Assembly: GCA_026874595.1 (NCBI GenBank)
Contig: CM049306.1
Coordinates: forward strand, 28,137,519 to 28,201,518
Length of the DNA stretch: 64,000 bases
Direction: 5' to 3'
Source of the DNA: Sipunculus nudus
Lineage: Eukaryota; Annelida; Sipuncula; Golfingiida; Sipunculidae
Both the position numbers and the translations under genes were made by a program. Below are positions 22,309-34,690 of the stretch, in pieces. The notes below the pieces were generated by a model, which was given only the letters and a program-made list of their open reading frames with translations, did no database searches and had not been told where the DNA came from. Numbering within the stretch: the stretch's first letter is position 1; every line of letters starts with the position of its first letter.

Positions 22309-22370
22309 CTGTGTTATATCCTGGTATAAATCTAGTAGGAGGAACAGATCAGCCCACAAACGGGTTAGAC
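22309..22370 (-). promoter_or_regulatory. Candidate 5' non-coding exon of the SH3-RING gene
   Basis: On the - strand AACACAG is followed by GTAGGT at 22308. Joined to the acceptor at 21617, the frame of the MYQDD start has a TGA shortly upstream, consistent with a 5' UTR exon. The transcription start is not resolved, so the right boundary is nominal. Confidence 0.3.
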
Positions 22371-22604
22371 GTCCAAAAATACTGAAGAATCATCGCTTAA
22401 TGTTCGTGTTATTCATGTCAGATTGACACACACGTTCAGCATTTACCTAGGTCACAGGGACAAAGATGCTTCCCTTTTCCTGTTGTCGAGCGACACATAG
22501 ATAATGTACCTTACCGTGCCTGACGAGATGAGTTAACCTCAGCAGTGGTTACATAGATCTGGTCATTATTCAAACATATGTAAACACCTCAGCGCTAACA
22601 TCCT

Positions 22605-22806
22605 TCTTATCAAGTTTATCATGGTTTTACCGGCCTCTGTGGTCCAGGCTAAGAACACAGGAATTAAAACTGGGAGATCATAAATTCGAATCTGAGGGGA
22701 GGTGAGATTTTCCACGGCCGGCTCCCACCCAGGCTGAGCGCTCTGCAGGCTTAATGGAAATGCTGTGCCCCACAGCCGTGTATCATTCACAAACGACTGC
22801 ATCTAA
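22605..22806. mobile_element. Degraded tRNA-derived SINE
   Basis: GGCCTCTGTGGTCCAGG (from 22632) resembles a tRNA A-box, and ATTCGAATCTG (from about 22684) a B-box, with tRNA-like spacing. A GC-richer tail follows to about 22800, as in SINEs. The anticodon region does not fold cleanly, so it is not a tRNA gene. Confidence 0.45.
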
Positions 22807-23767
22807 GGAATCGAAAGAGGAGTGCGTGTGTGTGTGTCTGTGTGTGTGAGGGGGTTTACATTAAGGGTGTTCTTGGTGTTATGATCCAGCAATGAAGATG
22901 ATGTCATGAATAGGACTACAGTCACCTTGCATAGTCAACACCAAGATATTAATGAGAGAATGCGTGTGCTACCGCCGTGTCATGTAGTCCCAAAGCGGGT
23001 TATTCTGCAGATGTACATCGCATCGATACATCGATTAGGACAGGATTTAAAAATTCATGAATATTATTTAAATATGATTTTATGATTGTGTTAACCAACT
23101 GCCTCACAAGCATTCCGGATTTTAGCTAGTGTACAAGGCATACTGTGGTACTCTGGATTCCTTTCAGCCTACACAATTACTTTCATCGAAATAAAAAGGC
23201 AGTGAATAACGGACTTTAGAGGCATGTACCTTCAATGGAAATTCAAGGCAGTGTAGTAGAATCTCGTAGGTTTGCTGTAATCCTACTATAATTGGAAGAT
23301 TTGGGCATGGTCGAAAGAAGCGCTACTCCTCTCCGAACTCTGCCTATACTAGTTTCCATGCTTCCAAACTTTCTCCGCTGATAGCTTCTCGCCTGGACAC
23401 AGCCCTTGGAGTACGTATCGAACCCTGACAGGTTTATTTCTCCACATTAAAACCAGAATGTAACAGGTCAAAATTATAGGTATAATGGGTATCGCTAGTA
23501 TCTTAAATACAGGTTATAACTTCTGTTTTATCCGTACATAATAGCAATTAACATACCATTTCTACCGTAGAGGTACAGTCATTCCCATTCATGATAGTGC
23601 CAACAACAGGTATATATTTTAAAAATCATTGCCCCTTTCAAGGGATGCAAAAATTGTTTATTCCACTGTCTCCTGTGGCTTCAGGTGGATATAGGAAAAT
23701 CAGGCGAGTAGTGATCTGTGGGATTGGCACGCAGCATACTGTAAGATTTTCCATATATTCGTACATT

Positions 23768-24105
23768 TATACACCCCTCCTTCACAATAAGTGTACTTAC
23801 CAATTAACACCCCTGTGATAAAGTAGGATGCCCTATCGGTCAGGGAGGGGGAAAGAGATCACTTCCCAAATGGTCGAGCGGGCAGGAGGCCTCTGTCACA
23901 TACTTGTATGACAAGCCTACTCCCTCATAGGCAAGTCACTTAGTATAAGTTCCAAGATAGGAGATGAACGTAGTCTAGCACTGATGAGGCTTATAATACG
24001 CTTAGTAGCCCGCAACTCAAAATATCCTTATTATAAGGCTTATAGGCAGACACGTACCCAAGGACTGACATGCAGTTTGATCATTTTTTGGCATATTATT
24101 AATTC
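23768..24105 (+). repeat. Dispersed 330-bp repeat with tRNA-like A-box, copy 1
   Basis: Shares most of its length with 34383-34690, including CCTCCTTCAC, GATAAAGTAGG, GTCGAGCGGGCAGGAGGCC (from 23873) and GATCATTTTTTGGCATATTA. TGGTCGAGCGG (from 23871) resembles the A-box of Leu/Ser tRNAs, and AGTTCCAAGA about 80 bases later is a weak B-box. Probably a tRNA-derived SINE. Confidence 0.55.
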
Positions 24106-25030
24106 ACAATCTTTCTAAATTCGGACATGTTTTTAGGCCAATCTCCAAAACAATTCTACAACAGTTCTTTGACTTTGCCTGCCGTTAACTGGCTCTAATT
24201 TCACAAAATACAAATTCTAACGCCCTTCTCGGCTAGTGAACACTATCTCCAGGACCAGTAAACGTCATATTGTGGAACTCGAACAACAGTCCGCTTAGCA
24301 TAAATCTACATCTCACGACACGTCCTCTACAAAACTATTCTACTCGGACCCCCCCCCCCCCCGCGAGGCGGCTTCGGAGCCGGCTTTAATATCAGAACTA
24401 CAACGAAAGTTCTCGAACTACTTACATGGAAATTACTAGCTAAGCGTCCAAGAAGCATCTAGACCTCCAGAATCTTCTGTCTGCAAACCATAACAAACTG
24501 TAGCCTAGTAAGTTCCATTATATGATCAACAAACCGATCTAGCGATCAACACAACTAATGATAATGATAAACACATCATCATTAAGTATTATTAACTATT
24601 TTTCCCCTGACTATATCTTATTATTCTATGAGACTTCAATTTAACATGATCTGACCTAATAACACATTTGTGTCATATATAAAGATGCTATTATTAATCC
24701 ATATAACAACCATCAAAACATTTGACCATTATTGCTAGAAGAAAAATATAACATCATACATAATACCTTTACCTTTGTATATAGTTAATGCTTTTTTTAT
24801 ATTGGTGTAACTGGCCTATAACGGGTATGGGCAGAAGTTCTAAATTTACAGCTTGTGGCTAAGTTCATTTATAGGTGCCTAAAAATAGACGACACAGGTA
24901 CTAAAAAGTCTAATGAATAACAGCTAAAAATAATGCCATAATGAGTACGGTGATCAGCCATTTATCTAATTAGGCCCGAATGAGTACGGTGATCAGTGAT
25001 ATATCGAAAAGAGTCCATCTCCTTTAGTAA
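24106..25030. other. Non-coding, nothing recognised
   Basis: AT-rich; contains a poly-C run at about 24349-24362. A phrase ATGAGTACGGTGATCAG is repeated at about 24944 and 24979. Confidence 0.4.
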
Positions 25031-28000
25031 CCAGAATATTGGAAGTCGACAAGCGACTTACTATATCCCCAAAATCACAGAGGTATGGATAAAATTAGCC
25101 CTGTCTGGGCTTTAGTGTATTGATGTTCACTGCCAAAATGCTTCAAATGAAACGTGATTCCATGTACCGATAGACGCGTCGTAACTCAGTTCTAGCTCTT
25201 ATCACTAAAGCCCTGTAAAGTCCGTATGGCGAATCCCTGATATTTGCATATTAGGGTGTCACAAGGCTCCTGACGATTCCCTTGCATTTGCATATCAGGC
25301 CGTCTGGCCTCCTGTGAATGGCATGGTTGCTAAGAGGAGGCTAACAGCATCCCATAGGCAATAGACAGCTCAACCTGCTTGGTAATATTCGCACTGAAAT
25401 CATGCATTTTTTTTAGAAAGTCCATACTTAGACCTTCGTGTCCTATGATATATCTCTGCTGTTCGAACATACGGTCCATGGACAAATTTAAGTGCATTGT
25501 AGACAATGTCGCATCGATTTTGTACTGTGTATTTGTTAGTGTTCAAGTTACACATGGAAGTTTTGCCACCGTTGAGCTGCAAACACGCTGAACGTCGTGA
25601 TCGTTTCAGTTAGCCGGTACATGGATAACAGTTTGACTGCGTTCGTCGCGTGTGGACCTGAATATCTCACGCTGATTGGCTGAGTTGGAGACACATTTTA
25701 AAACCGGCCTGCTGCGATAAGCAATGGTCTGATAAACGGTGACACACTGACTCACTGAGGCTGTTAAAAATCTTGCCGTACTCAAATAGCCGAGGACCTG
25801 AACATATTAAGACTGATAAAATGGGAAAATATATATAGCAAGCTGGAAGCCCACAATAGGCGTTTACTGAATTTACAATGTTGGTTTTGAAAAAAAAAGA
25901 TTCTGGGAAAAACCACTATAATTACTCCTTACGTCACTGGGAAAGACCTTAGTTCAGTGAGGCGGTGATGCGTGGCGCTGAGTGTCCGGTACGGCACAAG
26001 TTTACCAGTCGATGAAATAAGAGGGTCAGAGAATGGTAATTACTGAAGTAGTTAAGTTGCGGCGTGGTAGCAGTACGGACACTAAGTGCGACACAGTGAG
26101 AGCCGTTTGATATCTCTGTCAGAGCCAATTCATTGACTGGGCCAGTCTAGGATAAAATGAGGCATGGAATCTCTCCTAGCGTGACAGGCCTCCATATGTG
26201 TGGCATCAGAGATACCCAAGTATCTCAAGACACACGGATAGACGAAACTGGAGATTAATGTAGGTGTCACTATCAGTCATGTGTACAATATAATGCCATC
26301 CTAGATCTATGGACATTCAAAATGTCAGGCCGATACGCCAAAACCACTCCTGATATAAATGCATAAAATTATTTTACAAATACATGAACGAAGGTAGCGC
26401 CACCTGTCTTGTGTATTACCAAGCTATCCAAGACCAATGGACATGCAAAATTTCAGATGGATACATCCAGCCATTCCCGAGGTAAATGCCTGATATAATT
26501 CTACAAATACTTGATGTTGTTGGCGCCATCACTCTTGTGTACGAGAAATCTACCAAAGATGAATCTATATTCACACTTATAGACCGATACACTAAACCAC
26601 TCCTAAAATAGGTGTCATTTTCACCAAAATAGATGTACAGATTGACGCCAGATGAAATTGACTGCAGGTGACGCCACCAGTCGTGTGTACAGGATAAACG
26701 ATTCCAGGGTCTATGGACATGCAAACTTTCAGGTCGCTAAAACCACTCCTGAGATAAATGCATGATTGTATTTTACAAATACATTATTGTAAGTGGCGCC
26801 ACCTGTCATGTGTACGAGAAAGCTATCCAAGATCAAAGGACCTGCAAATTAATACTAAAACCAGGCGGATTACTAAAACCGCTCCTCAGATAAATGCCTG
26901 GATGTAATCTACAAATACGTGATTGTGTGGCACCACCCCTCTTGTGTACAAAAAAAAAAAAAAAAAAAAAAAACTACCAAAGATGGATCTACGTGCACAA
27001 TTTCAGGCCGAACCACTCCTGAGATATGTGTGATTTTAACCCAAAAAAATCATGAATTGACGGTAGGTATCCAAGATCCATGTTGATATGCCAAACCATT
27101 TTTGAGAAAAAGGCATCAATGTATTCTACGAAAACGGGAATGTAGGAGGCGCCATCTGTCTTGTCTATGACAAAGCTATCCGAGACGAATAAACGTGCAA
27201 AATTTGAGGCTGATGCATCCATCAACTCCTGAGATATGTGCAATTTTTACCATGAACAGATTGATGGATGGACGCTGCACCAGACTTGTACACAAGATCT
27301 AGCATTCCAAAATCTGATGACATGCAAAAGTTCAGGCCAATACGGCACACCACTGCTGAGAAAAGTGCATCAATATGGTTTACGAAAACGGAAAGGTAGG
27401 TGGCAATGTCTGTCTAGTCTAGAAGAAAACTATCTGAGTTGGATGGACATGCCAAATTTCAGACCAATACCTTGAACCACTCCTGAGATATGAGTGCTTT
27501 TCATCCAAAGCAAACGCACGGTCGAAAACTACTGCCGATGGTTCCACCGGTCTTGAGTACGAGTTTGAGGTATCCAAGAACTATGAACATACACACTTTC
27601 AGCCCAGTATACATTGAAGCACTCCTGAGATATAGGCTATTATCACTAAGACGCATACGCTCTTTACACAGCGCTTTACCCATAGGCCAACTACCTATAT
27701 CGTAAGCGATGTTTGTTATGACCTTGTATCCTGAATCTCTACACCAGAGGGGAACACTGTATTTCGATCCAATCAGATGACACCCTGTGCTGGAAGCAAA
27801 ACGGTTTATCAGCCAAGCGAGGAATACACGAAGCTAATGTTGTTCATTTCGTTTTTAGTGACAACTCATCGCCCCTGCGACCGTTTGAACAGGCTTCAGG
27901 CTCAGAGAATTGGCCAACACGTGGTTTCTGCGAGGAGCCTGATGCCTGTCGAGTGTTTGTTGACTTGCATTTGGTTGGCTGATAGTCACATAAGCAGTTT

Positions 28001-28263
28001 TAAGCAGACAGGCCCATGTGCACCACCTTGTGTTTAAATGCATCATAAACGGTGAAAGCAGCTTCTTTAGAAGCGCAAGATTTCCGCTGCCTCGGGAGCG
28101 TTTAAGACGCACAGATGGCAGATACACGGAAGGACGCCGCGCAAGAACTAATACAAAAAGATTGGTCCAAGGGTCTCCGGGAAGTTCTTCGTGGACCAAC
28201 GCGGCGGCGGCGGCGGAACCCGCGTGAACACATAGTATCCGCAAAACTTAGTTTTGGCGGTTA
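25031..28263 (-). mobile_element. Helitron2/Helentron-like element, family III, copy A (reverse orientation)
   Basis: Read on the - strand, the 5' end lies at about 28263 with AACCGCCAAAACTAAG then GTTTTGCGGAT, an imperfect fold-back. A GCC-rich stretch follows (28199-28217). The 3' end is at 25031: hairpin AAGTCG-cttgt-CGACTT (25043-25058), then terminal CTGG before TT. The inside carries at least nine GGTGGCGCC-type modules. At about 3.2 kb it is the longest of the four copies. The short open frames inside are not genes. Confidence 0.7.
26390..27560 (-). repeat. Palindromic GGCGCC modules in copy A
   Basis: GGTGGCGCCACC or variants occur at about 26394, 26520, 26669, 26794, 26929, 27147, 27267, 27397 and 27540. 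Most spacings are 120-150 bases. Between them CTCCTGAGATA, CATGCAAAATTTCAG and AGCTATCCAAGAT recur. A poly-A run (26948-26972) interrupts one unit. Confidence 0.75.
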
Positions 28264-30404
28264 CAATAGTGAATACCGTGTTCACAGTTTCACGACTGTT
28301 AGCAATACACAAAGTTCGATGTAACCATCTGTCTGTTTAATGGTGGGGGCAGTTACGACAATAGACATAGATTAACGGACCTACTTGCGAGAAGGGCGAA
28401 TCTAATATAAGGGCAAAATAAAGAGTTAGAATGAACATATTTTTTGTAAGTAAACACATAGAGGAACCATTTATTGTAATTTTATAGTATATTTGTGCAT
28501 TGAATCTGAAATACTATAGGTTGAATCTGTAAAAGGTCATCTGTGTGAACGTCTATGTATATTCTGTCATTTAATCGAGGAAGCAATTAACGACAAGTTT
28601 CATCTAATATTTAGTTTGCTTGTAAAGGGAGAAGAATGTCTTACAATTAACCGATATGGGAAAGACATATATAGTAAAACGCAAAACAATGAAAATACGT
28701 ACATTTCACAGTTACTGAAATACCCAAAGTCCTGCTTTATCAGGTTAAAAAAAAATTTTGATGTAGAACAAATAAATCCAGTTATTTCCCATTTTAAGAT
28801 GAATGTGATCATCAGATAAAAAGCAAGCACGAAACTATAATTATACATACATCCATTATTTGTAAAACTATAGTGGTAGTACCAAATCTTGTAAATATAA
28901 AAATGTAGGAAATAGAAAATAAAACAAATATGAAAATGAAATATACAGAAACATATAAAATTTAGGTTTAAATGGATAAATTATAATTTGATATACTATG
29001 TGTATGTGTAGTCAAGGTTTGTCCGTTTAAATTGGTCCCAAATCAGCGTTGTTCTGGGATGAGCACTTATCATTGATCTGTACTGCAAAGTCTGTTCATT
29101 ACTTTTAGCATACCTGCTTCACCTACAATAGCAGGCCTGATTAAAAGGTTAATGTTTAACGGCCGAAGTCTGTAATGTTATATTTTTACTAGAAATCTGC
29201 CTCCTCGATGCTCCCAAATCCGTGTCTGCATTCACGGCCTATATTTCCAGGTCATTCGTGCAGCAATGACTGTGTATTTGTGAACATTCCTTGATGACGT
29301 TCATTGGTCTATTCCCGAGATGTCCTGAAAATTTAATGAGATTCCGTTCATGATTGCGTGAGTTATGTTGTGAATAAACACACACACACACACACACACA
29401 CACGAATGGGGATGAACGCATACTCTCCTGGCGGAGGCAAAAATCATAATTGGTTTATTTGTACAGAGAAAACTGATCATATACACTGTTTTGATTAAGG
29501 CTTAGTTGGTAAATAGTAAACCAGACATATACCAATATTATATTTACAATAAATATTAAAGAACCTTACCCTAGCTAGTTCTGTTTGAAATACAATTAAA
29601 ATATATCTTTTTTGCCAAGTATATAAGATGTTCCTAATTAACAACTTTGCCAACTGAAAGAGGTATTTAAAAATCGTTAATAGCTAGCTACTCTGAGAGA
29701 ACATATTCCATGACAATTCATATGCGCATTACACAATAAGATAATACAAGTCACAAGTACAGGCACATTTGTCAGATTATGTTACTCACGGCTCCCACAC
29801 AAAGACCACATCCCTTAACGAATCCCTTAACGAATCCAGTCACTAATAATCTCCATTCTTCACAACAGTGACCCACATTGACACATTGTGGCATCGGGTA
29901 TATCAAAACTGATGAAAACTGTCAAAGTATAATAAGCACCGGCTATATGACCTGGCTCTGGATACATGGCTTTACACATGTAATCAAATCAGATGTACTT
30001 CTTACCAGATCTAGTCTCTTTGTGCACCTTTGGGGTGTCAAACAAAGCGGTTAGGTAATTCCAGATCTCTTAAATCTAGCTAAGAATTATGTAAGTTTTG
30101 TCAATGTAATGTGTACTGAAAGCGGATTTTAAGGAAACAGGAATCATTAATAATTATTTTCGGATGAGAATACATACCTTTTACGCAGTTCAATAATTCA
30201 CGACATCAATTATTATAATTCACAACTCTTTTCTATACCTAGTATTTTACATTTTAAATTTCTTAATCATTACATGTAAGAACTGAAACCTATTAAACAA
30301 ACATCCTTAATCATGAATAATACTCAATACTCTAGTTGTTAGCCTCTTATTAGTTGATTTTCTCTCGAAATAAAAAAAAAATAATTGGCTATTGACGAAA
30401 ATGG
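28264..30404. other. Non-coding, AT-rich
   Basis: No exon or transposon end was recognised. It contains an (AC)n microsatellite at 29377-29403. Confidence 0.4.
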
Positions 30405-30675
30405 GTATCCGGGGGGAGGGGAGGAGGAGGGGTTTTGGTGGGCGTGGTCCGAGCTGTTGCGCGTGTTCACGGATTTAAGGGCTTTCGCGTTGCGCCTGTT
30501 GGTGCTGTTGTCGGGTATCTCTCCTTGCCCATCGGACACGCTAGTGGCTGGATCGACTTCCTGCTTGATTTGGTGGCATCTTCCTCTTCGGGTCCAATCA
30601 AAATGTACGCCTCGGGACCGCCCGGGGTACGGGTGTCAGACCCTTCCAACTGGAGCGCCCAAAGGGCATAATACA
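30405..30675. other. GC-rich island with open frames on both strands, unassigned
   Basis: About 270 bases of markedly higher GC than either flank, with open frames on both strands. On the - strand a CTGTAG acceptor-like site at about 30677 precedes an open stretch starting MYYALWALQLEGSDTRTPGG. No donor or partner exon was found and no family is recognised. It may be a captured or decayed exon, or a fragment of a larger mobile element. Confidence 0.3.
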
Positions 30676-30975
30676 TCTACAGTCAGCAATAAAAAAAAAA
30701 TAGTATGACCTATAATTTCTAATTGAACCAACTGATATACATAATCCCAAGTGGTAATTTATTAATATAATAATAATAATATTATTATGAAACATTTCAT
30801 TATACATCGATTTTCACTGTTTTTCTTGCATTTACTAGGTCCATCTAAATTATAGTAATTTATTAATATGTGCTGACTATATTCTTAATCAACCTGTATA
30901 TGATATTGTTAAATTAACTTATCAGCATAGCATGAGAAGTTATTCAAACATGTTAGATATAGATGGTAGAAATTG

Positions 30976-33668
30976 TATCCGCCAAATAGAGTTTTGCGGA
31001 TAATATGTTTCCACGTGGGTTCCGCCGCCGCTGCCGCGTTCGTTTCCGGAAAACTCTTCTGAGACCCTTGGACCAATCTTTTCGAAAACCCAGCATACAT
31101 GTTCACTCAAATGTGAACTGGTGCATAACAAAGACTGGTTGCGCCACCTGCAATTATTTTCGTGCAGTATGAATCTCCCGAGATATGAGATAACTGCTCA
31201 TATCTCAGGAGTGGATCAATGTATTGGGCTGAAAATCGTGCATGTTCATACATCTTGGATTTCTCCATTTCGTATTTGAGACTGGTGACGCCACCAACAA
31301 TCTTTTATGCGTGGCGTCCATCCATGTATTTGCCATTTGTTTGTCTTAGTGATTGGTTCAATGTATTGGGCTGAAAATGTGCATATCTATAGATCTTGAA
31401 TACCTCCATCTTGAACACAAGACTGTTGGCGCCATCTGTAATCGTTTTTGTGTGGCGTCCATCCATGCGTTTCTTTTTAGCGAACCTGGGAGCCAATGCG
31501 ATGGCGCAGTGTCGTCCGTCCGCCGTCGTCAGAAGGTATATAAACCCATGCTTTCTAAAAAAACTGTTGGAGCAAGCAACGCCAAATTTATATGAAGATT
31601 CAGTCACATGTCAAAGTTTATTGGATTGAGCTTTTTTTTTTGGCACCATCTGCATGTGTCTGCATTTATAGAGAAAATGCTAGAAAACCTTTAAAACCCT
31701 TTTTCTCAGACTGTTCGGCCAAATTGTCAAATATTTCACAGAAATTATTTCAGGAACAATCTGTCTCAAATTTGTTCGAATGTTTCCAGTTCAGTTAATT
31801 ATGGCCGAGTTACAGGAAGCTGAACGTAGTTATCTTGCCAAAACATACTAAGATTATAATCTCAGAAACGGATGGAGCTACCATCACCAAATTTCATGCC
31901 AATGTTGGTCACATGAGTCATATTTGAAATTGAGGTATTGGTGGAGCCACCTGCATCGACCTTTTTTGTATGGGGGTCATGGGTCATCAGTACATTCACC
32001 AATAATTTCTAAGAAACAGCAGGAGCTTGCATCCCCAAATTTTATGCAATAATCAGTCACATATCAAATGTTGTGGGATTCAACTTTTTTGTGGCGTGAC
32101 CTGCATTGACTTACATTTTACGGGGAAAAAGCTAGAAAACCTTTGAAAACCTTCTCCCTTAAATTAATCAGCCTAATTGTTGAATATTTCACAGAAATGA
32201 TCCAAGGGATGAGCTCTCTCAACTTTGTTCGAATGGTTCTAGTTTATGAATTCTGGGCAGAGTTACAGGAATTTGAATTAGTCATTTGGCCAAGCAAGCA
32301 TACTAACATAACAATCTCAGAAACAACAGGAGTTAGCATCAATTAGTTTTGAGCAACTGTTGGTCACATCACTCATATTTAAAATTGAGGTTTTTGTGGC
32401 GCCACCTACATCGACCTGTTTTTTTCTCGCTTGATTTGGTGCAACTGCCTGCCTCACCTGCGCTAAGTCAGCCCAGTGCACCTGACTCAAGAGAAGTTTC
32501 ATGTATCATCCTGAAATAATGGCCTGTCCATGCATCTTTGATGGCTTTCTCGTACACAATACTGGTGTCGCCACCTACAAAGTTTTTGCACAGTGTATGT
32601 GCCTACTTATTTCTCAGGAGGGATTTGATATATCAGCCTGAAATCGTGCATATCTACACATATCAGATGGCTTTGTTGTATACAAGACTGGTGGCACCAC
32701 CTACAATAATTTTTGCACAGAATATGTTCCTTCTTATTTCTGAAGAGTGATTTGACATATCAGCCTGAAATTAAGCATGTGTCGGATAGCTTTGTTGTAT
32801 ACAAGATTTAGGGCACCACCTATAATTGTTTTGGGTTTCATGAATCTTAGCACAAAGCCCAAGATTGGGTAGATGGCTCCACCTACAATCATTTTTGCTT
32901 GTGTACATCCATGCCAGTAGTTCAGGAGGGACGTTTGTGTTATTGGTGCTTATACTCAGGTTCAGAATGTTTAGTACTTGTATTGTACATATATACATGT
33001 CACACGTACTTGAAAGTAATGGTCCAGCATGAAAGCATTACACCTGATGTATATCCCATTGCACAGGTTCGCATTAGGCCTGTAGGCCTTGTTGGTGAAA
33101 ATCACTCATATCTCAGGCGTGGTTCAATGTATTGGTCTGAAATTTGGCATGTCCATCCATCTTGGATAGTTTTCTCGTAGAACAGACAGGTGGCGCCAAC
33201 TACCTTCCCGTTTTCACAGAATACGTTGATGCATTTTTTCTCAGTACGTTCATGCATTTATCTCAGGAGTGGTTTTATGCATTCACCAGATAATTTGCAT
33301 GCCCATAGATCTTGGAATGGTTTATCTTATATACACGGATACTTGGGCTACCTACAAATAATTTCATCTTGTATCCATCTGTAGATATGTTTTTGGTGAA
33401 AAAGCAAGTTTAATCGGCCAGGCACAGATCCAGGGGTGGGGTGAGGGGTCTGGACCCCCTGCTCTCAACCAACGACCTTTTTTTAGATAATTTTTATGCA
33501 TGACACTCGTTGACCCCTCCCTGGAAAAAAATCATGGATCCGCGCCTGTTGGCATCTCTGATACCACAAGTTTGGAGTCATGTCATGTTAGGAACATGCA
33601 ATGCCTTACTTTACCGATACCTCTGGGATTTGGCGCATACAGTCGCTTGTCGACTGTCCGTTTTCTAG
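30976..33668 (+). mobile_element. Helitron2/Helentron-like element, family III, copy B
   Basis: The 5' end is TATCCGCCAAAT then GTTTTGCGGATA, and a GCCGCCGCTGCCGCG stretch follows. The 3' end is TGGCGCATAC (33631), hairpin ACAGTCG-cttgt-CGACTGT (33640-33657) and terminal CTAG before TT (33665-33668). The loop is identical to those of copies A and D. GGCGCC modules fill the body; the best are at about 31284, 31426, 32397, 32567 and 33190. A small inverted-repeat element is nested at 33419-33548. Confidence 0.75.
33419..33548. mobile_element. 130-bp inverted-repeat element (MITE) nested in family III copy B
   Basis: The left end CAGGCACAGATCCAGG matches the complement of the right end (CAGGCGCGGATCCATG) at 13 of 16 positions. 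Flanks show no convincing target duplication. Confidence 0.5.
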
Positions 33669-34382
33669 TTATAATTCTATAGTCAATTTTATGATGGTGT
33701 TTATGACGATGTTGTTCATCTTTTGATATATATTGTAATACAATTTGTGTGGAATAGATATTGCTGCTTTGTTTTTCTTTGTTGCAGGAGAAAGACATGT
33801 TCTGCCTCTTTCACACACAAATATTTTCAGCACAGCTCGAAACAGGGATACAATTGTGTTGCAGACTTGAAGCATTGCGTTGAGTCATAAAGAAATATTT
33901 ATAATATATATAATATAATTAATATATATAATAAGATATTTTAAATTCCACAAGACAAGTGTAGTGATAAATGAATAATGCATGTCATGTATGTCACAAT
34001 GCTGACATAGTTCAGCCTATATGCATGGGCATTAAATAAAAATAAGCACATATTTATGGATTTGCATGCAGCATATATATGTTATTTGTGCATGCTTCCA
34101 TATCTTATGTTTTCAAATTGACTGATCTGTCATCATTTTTTGGGGGGGGGATGGAACACAGTGTAAGACAGACTTGAAATAAATACTGCCTACTCCTATT
34201 CGGAATTCAATTAAACTTATGGGGATTTCCAAGTAATGCTAGACTGTCGGCCTAATGCCCCCCACCCCACCTCAACAGTCAAAGTTAATAGAATATCCTT
34301 ATTGTAACAAAATATATTAAATAGTTTATTTTTTGTGGATAGGAGAGGGAGTGTAGATATTCCATATTCCATTACCTCATTA
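33669..34382. other. Non-coding, nothing recognised
   Basis: AT-rich with a TA-rich stretch near 33900 and a G run near 34141. Confidence 0.4.
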
Positions 34383-34690
34383 CGTATATACATCCCTCCT
34401 TCACTATAAGTGAACCAACTAATTTTTACCCTATGATAAAGTAGGTTGTCCTATGGTTAGGGATGAGGAGAAAGATCACTTGCCAACTGGCCGAGCGGGC
34501 AGGAGGCCCCTGTCACCTATGACAATCCTCCGCCCTAAGAAAAGGCAACTTAGTAGCTATATACGGTCCAAGCGTAATACGGAGATAAAAGTAGTTAAGC
34601 ACTCAGCAGCCCGTTAATCTCCATATCCCTAGACACAAGCGAACCCATGGACTAGCGGTATGATCATTTTTGGCATATTAATTATATAGT
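34383..34690 (+). repeat. Dispersed 330-bp repeat with tRNA-like A-box, copy 2
   Basis: Second copy of the sequence at 23768-24105. Its A-box TGGCCGAGCGGG (from 34488) is closer to a true Leu/Ser tRNA A-box than copy 1, so this copy is nearer the source sequence there. Confidence 0.55.

Noticed and set aside
28018-28324. Overlapping open frames with Ala/Arg-rich ends
   Set aside because: They come from the GCC-rich 5' region of family III copy A, which appears as non-coding DNA in the other copies.
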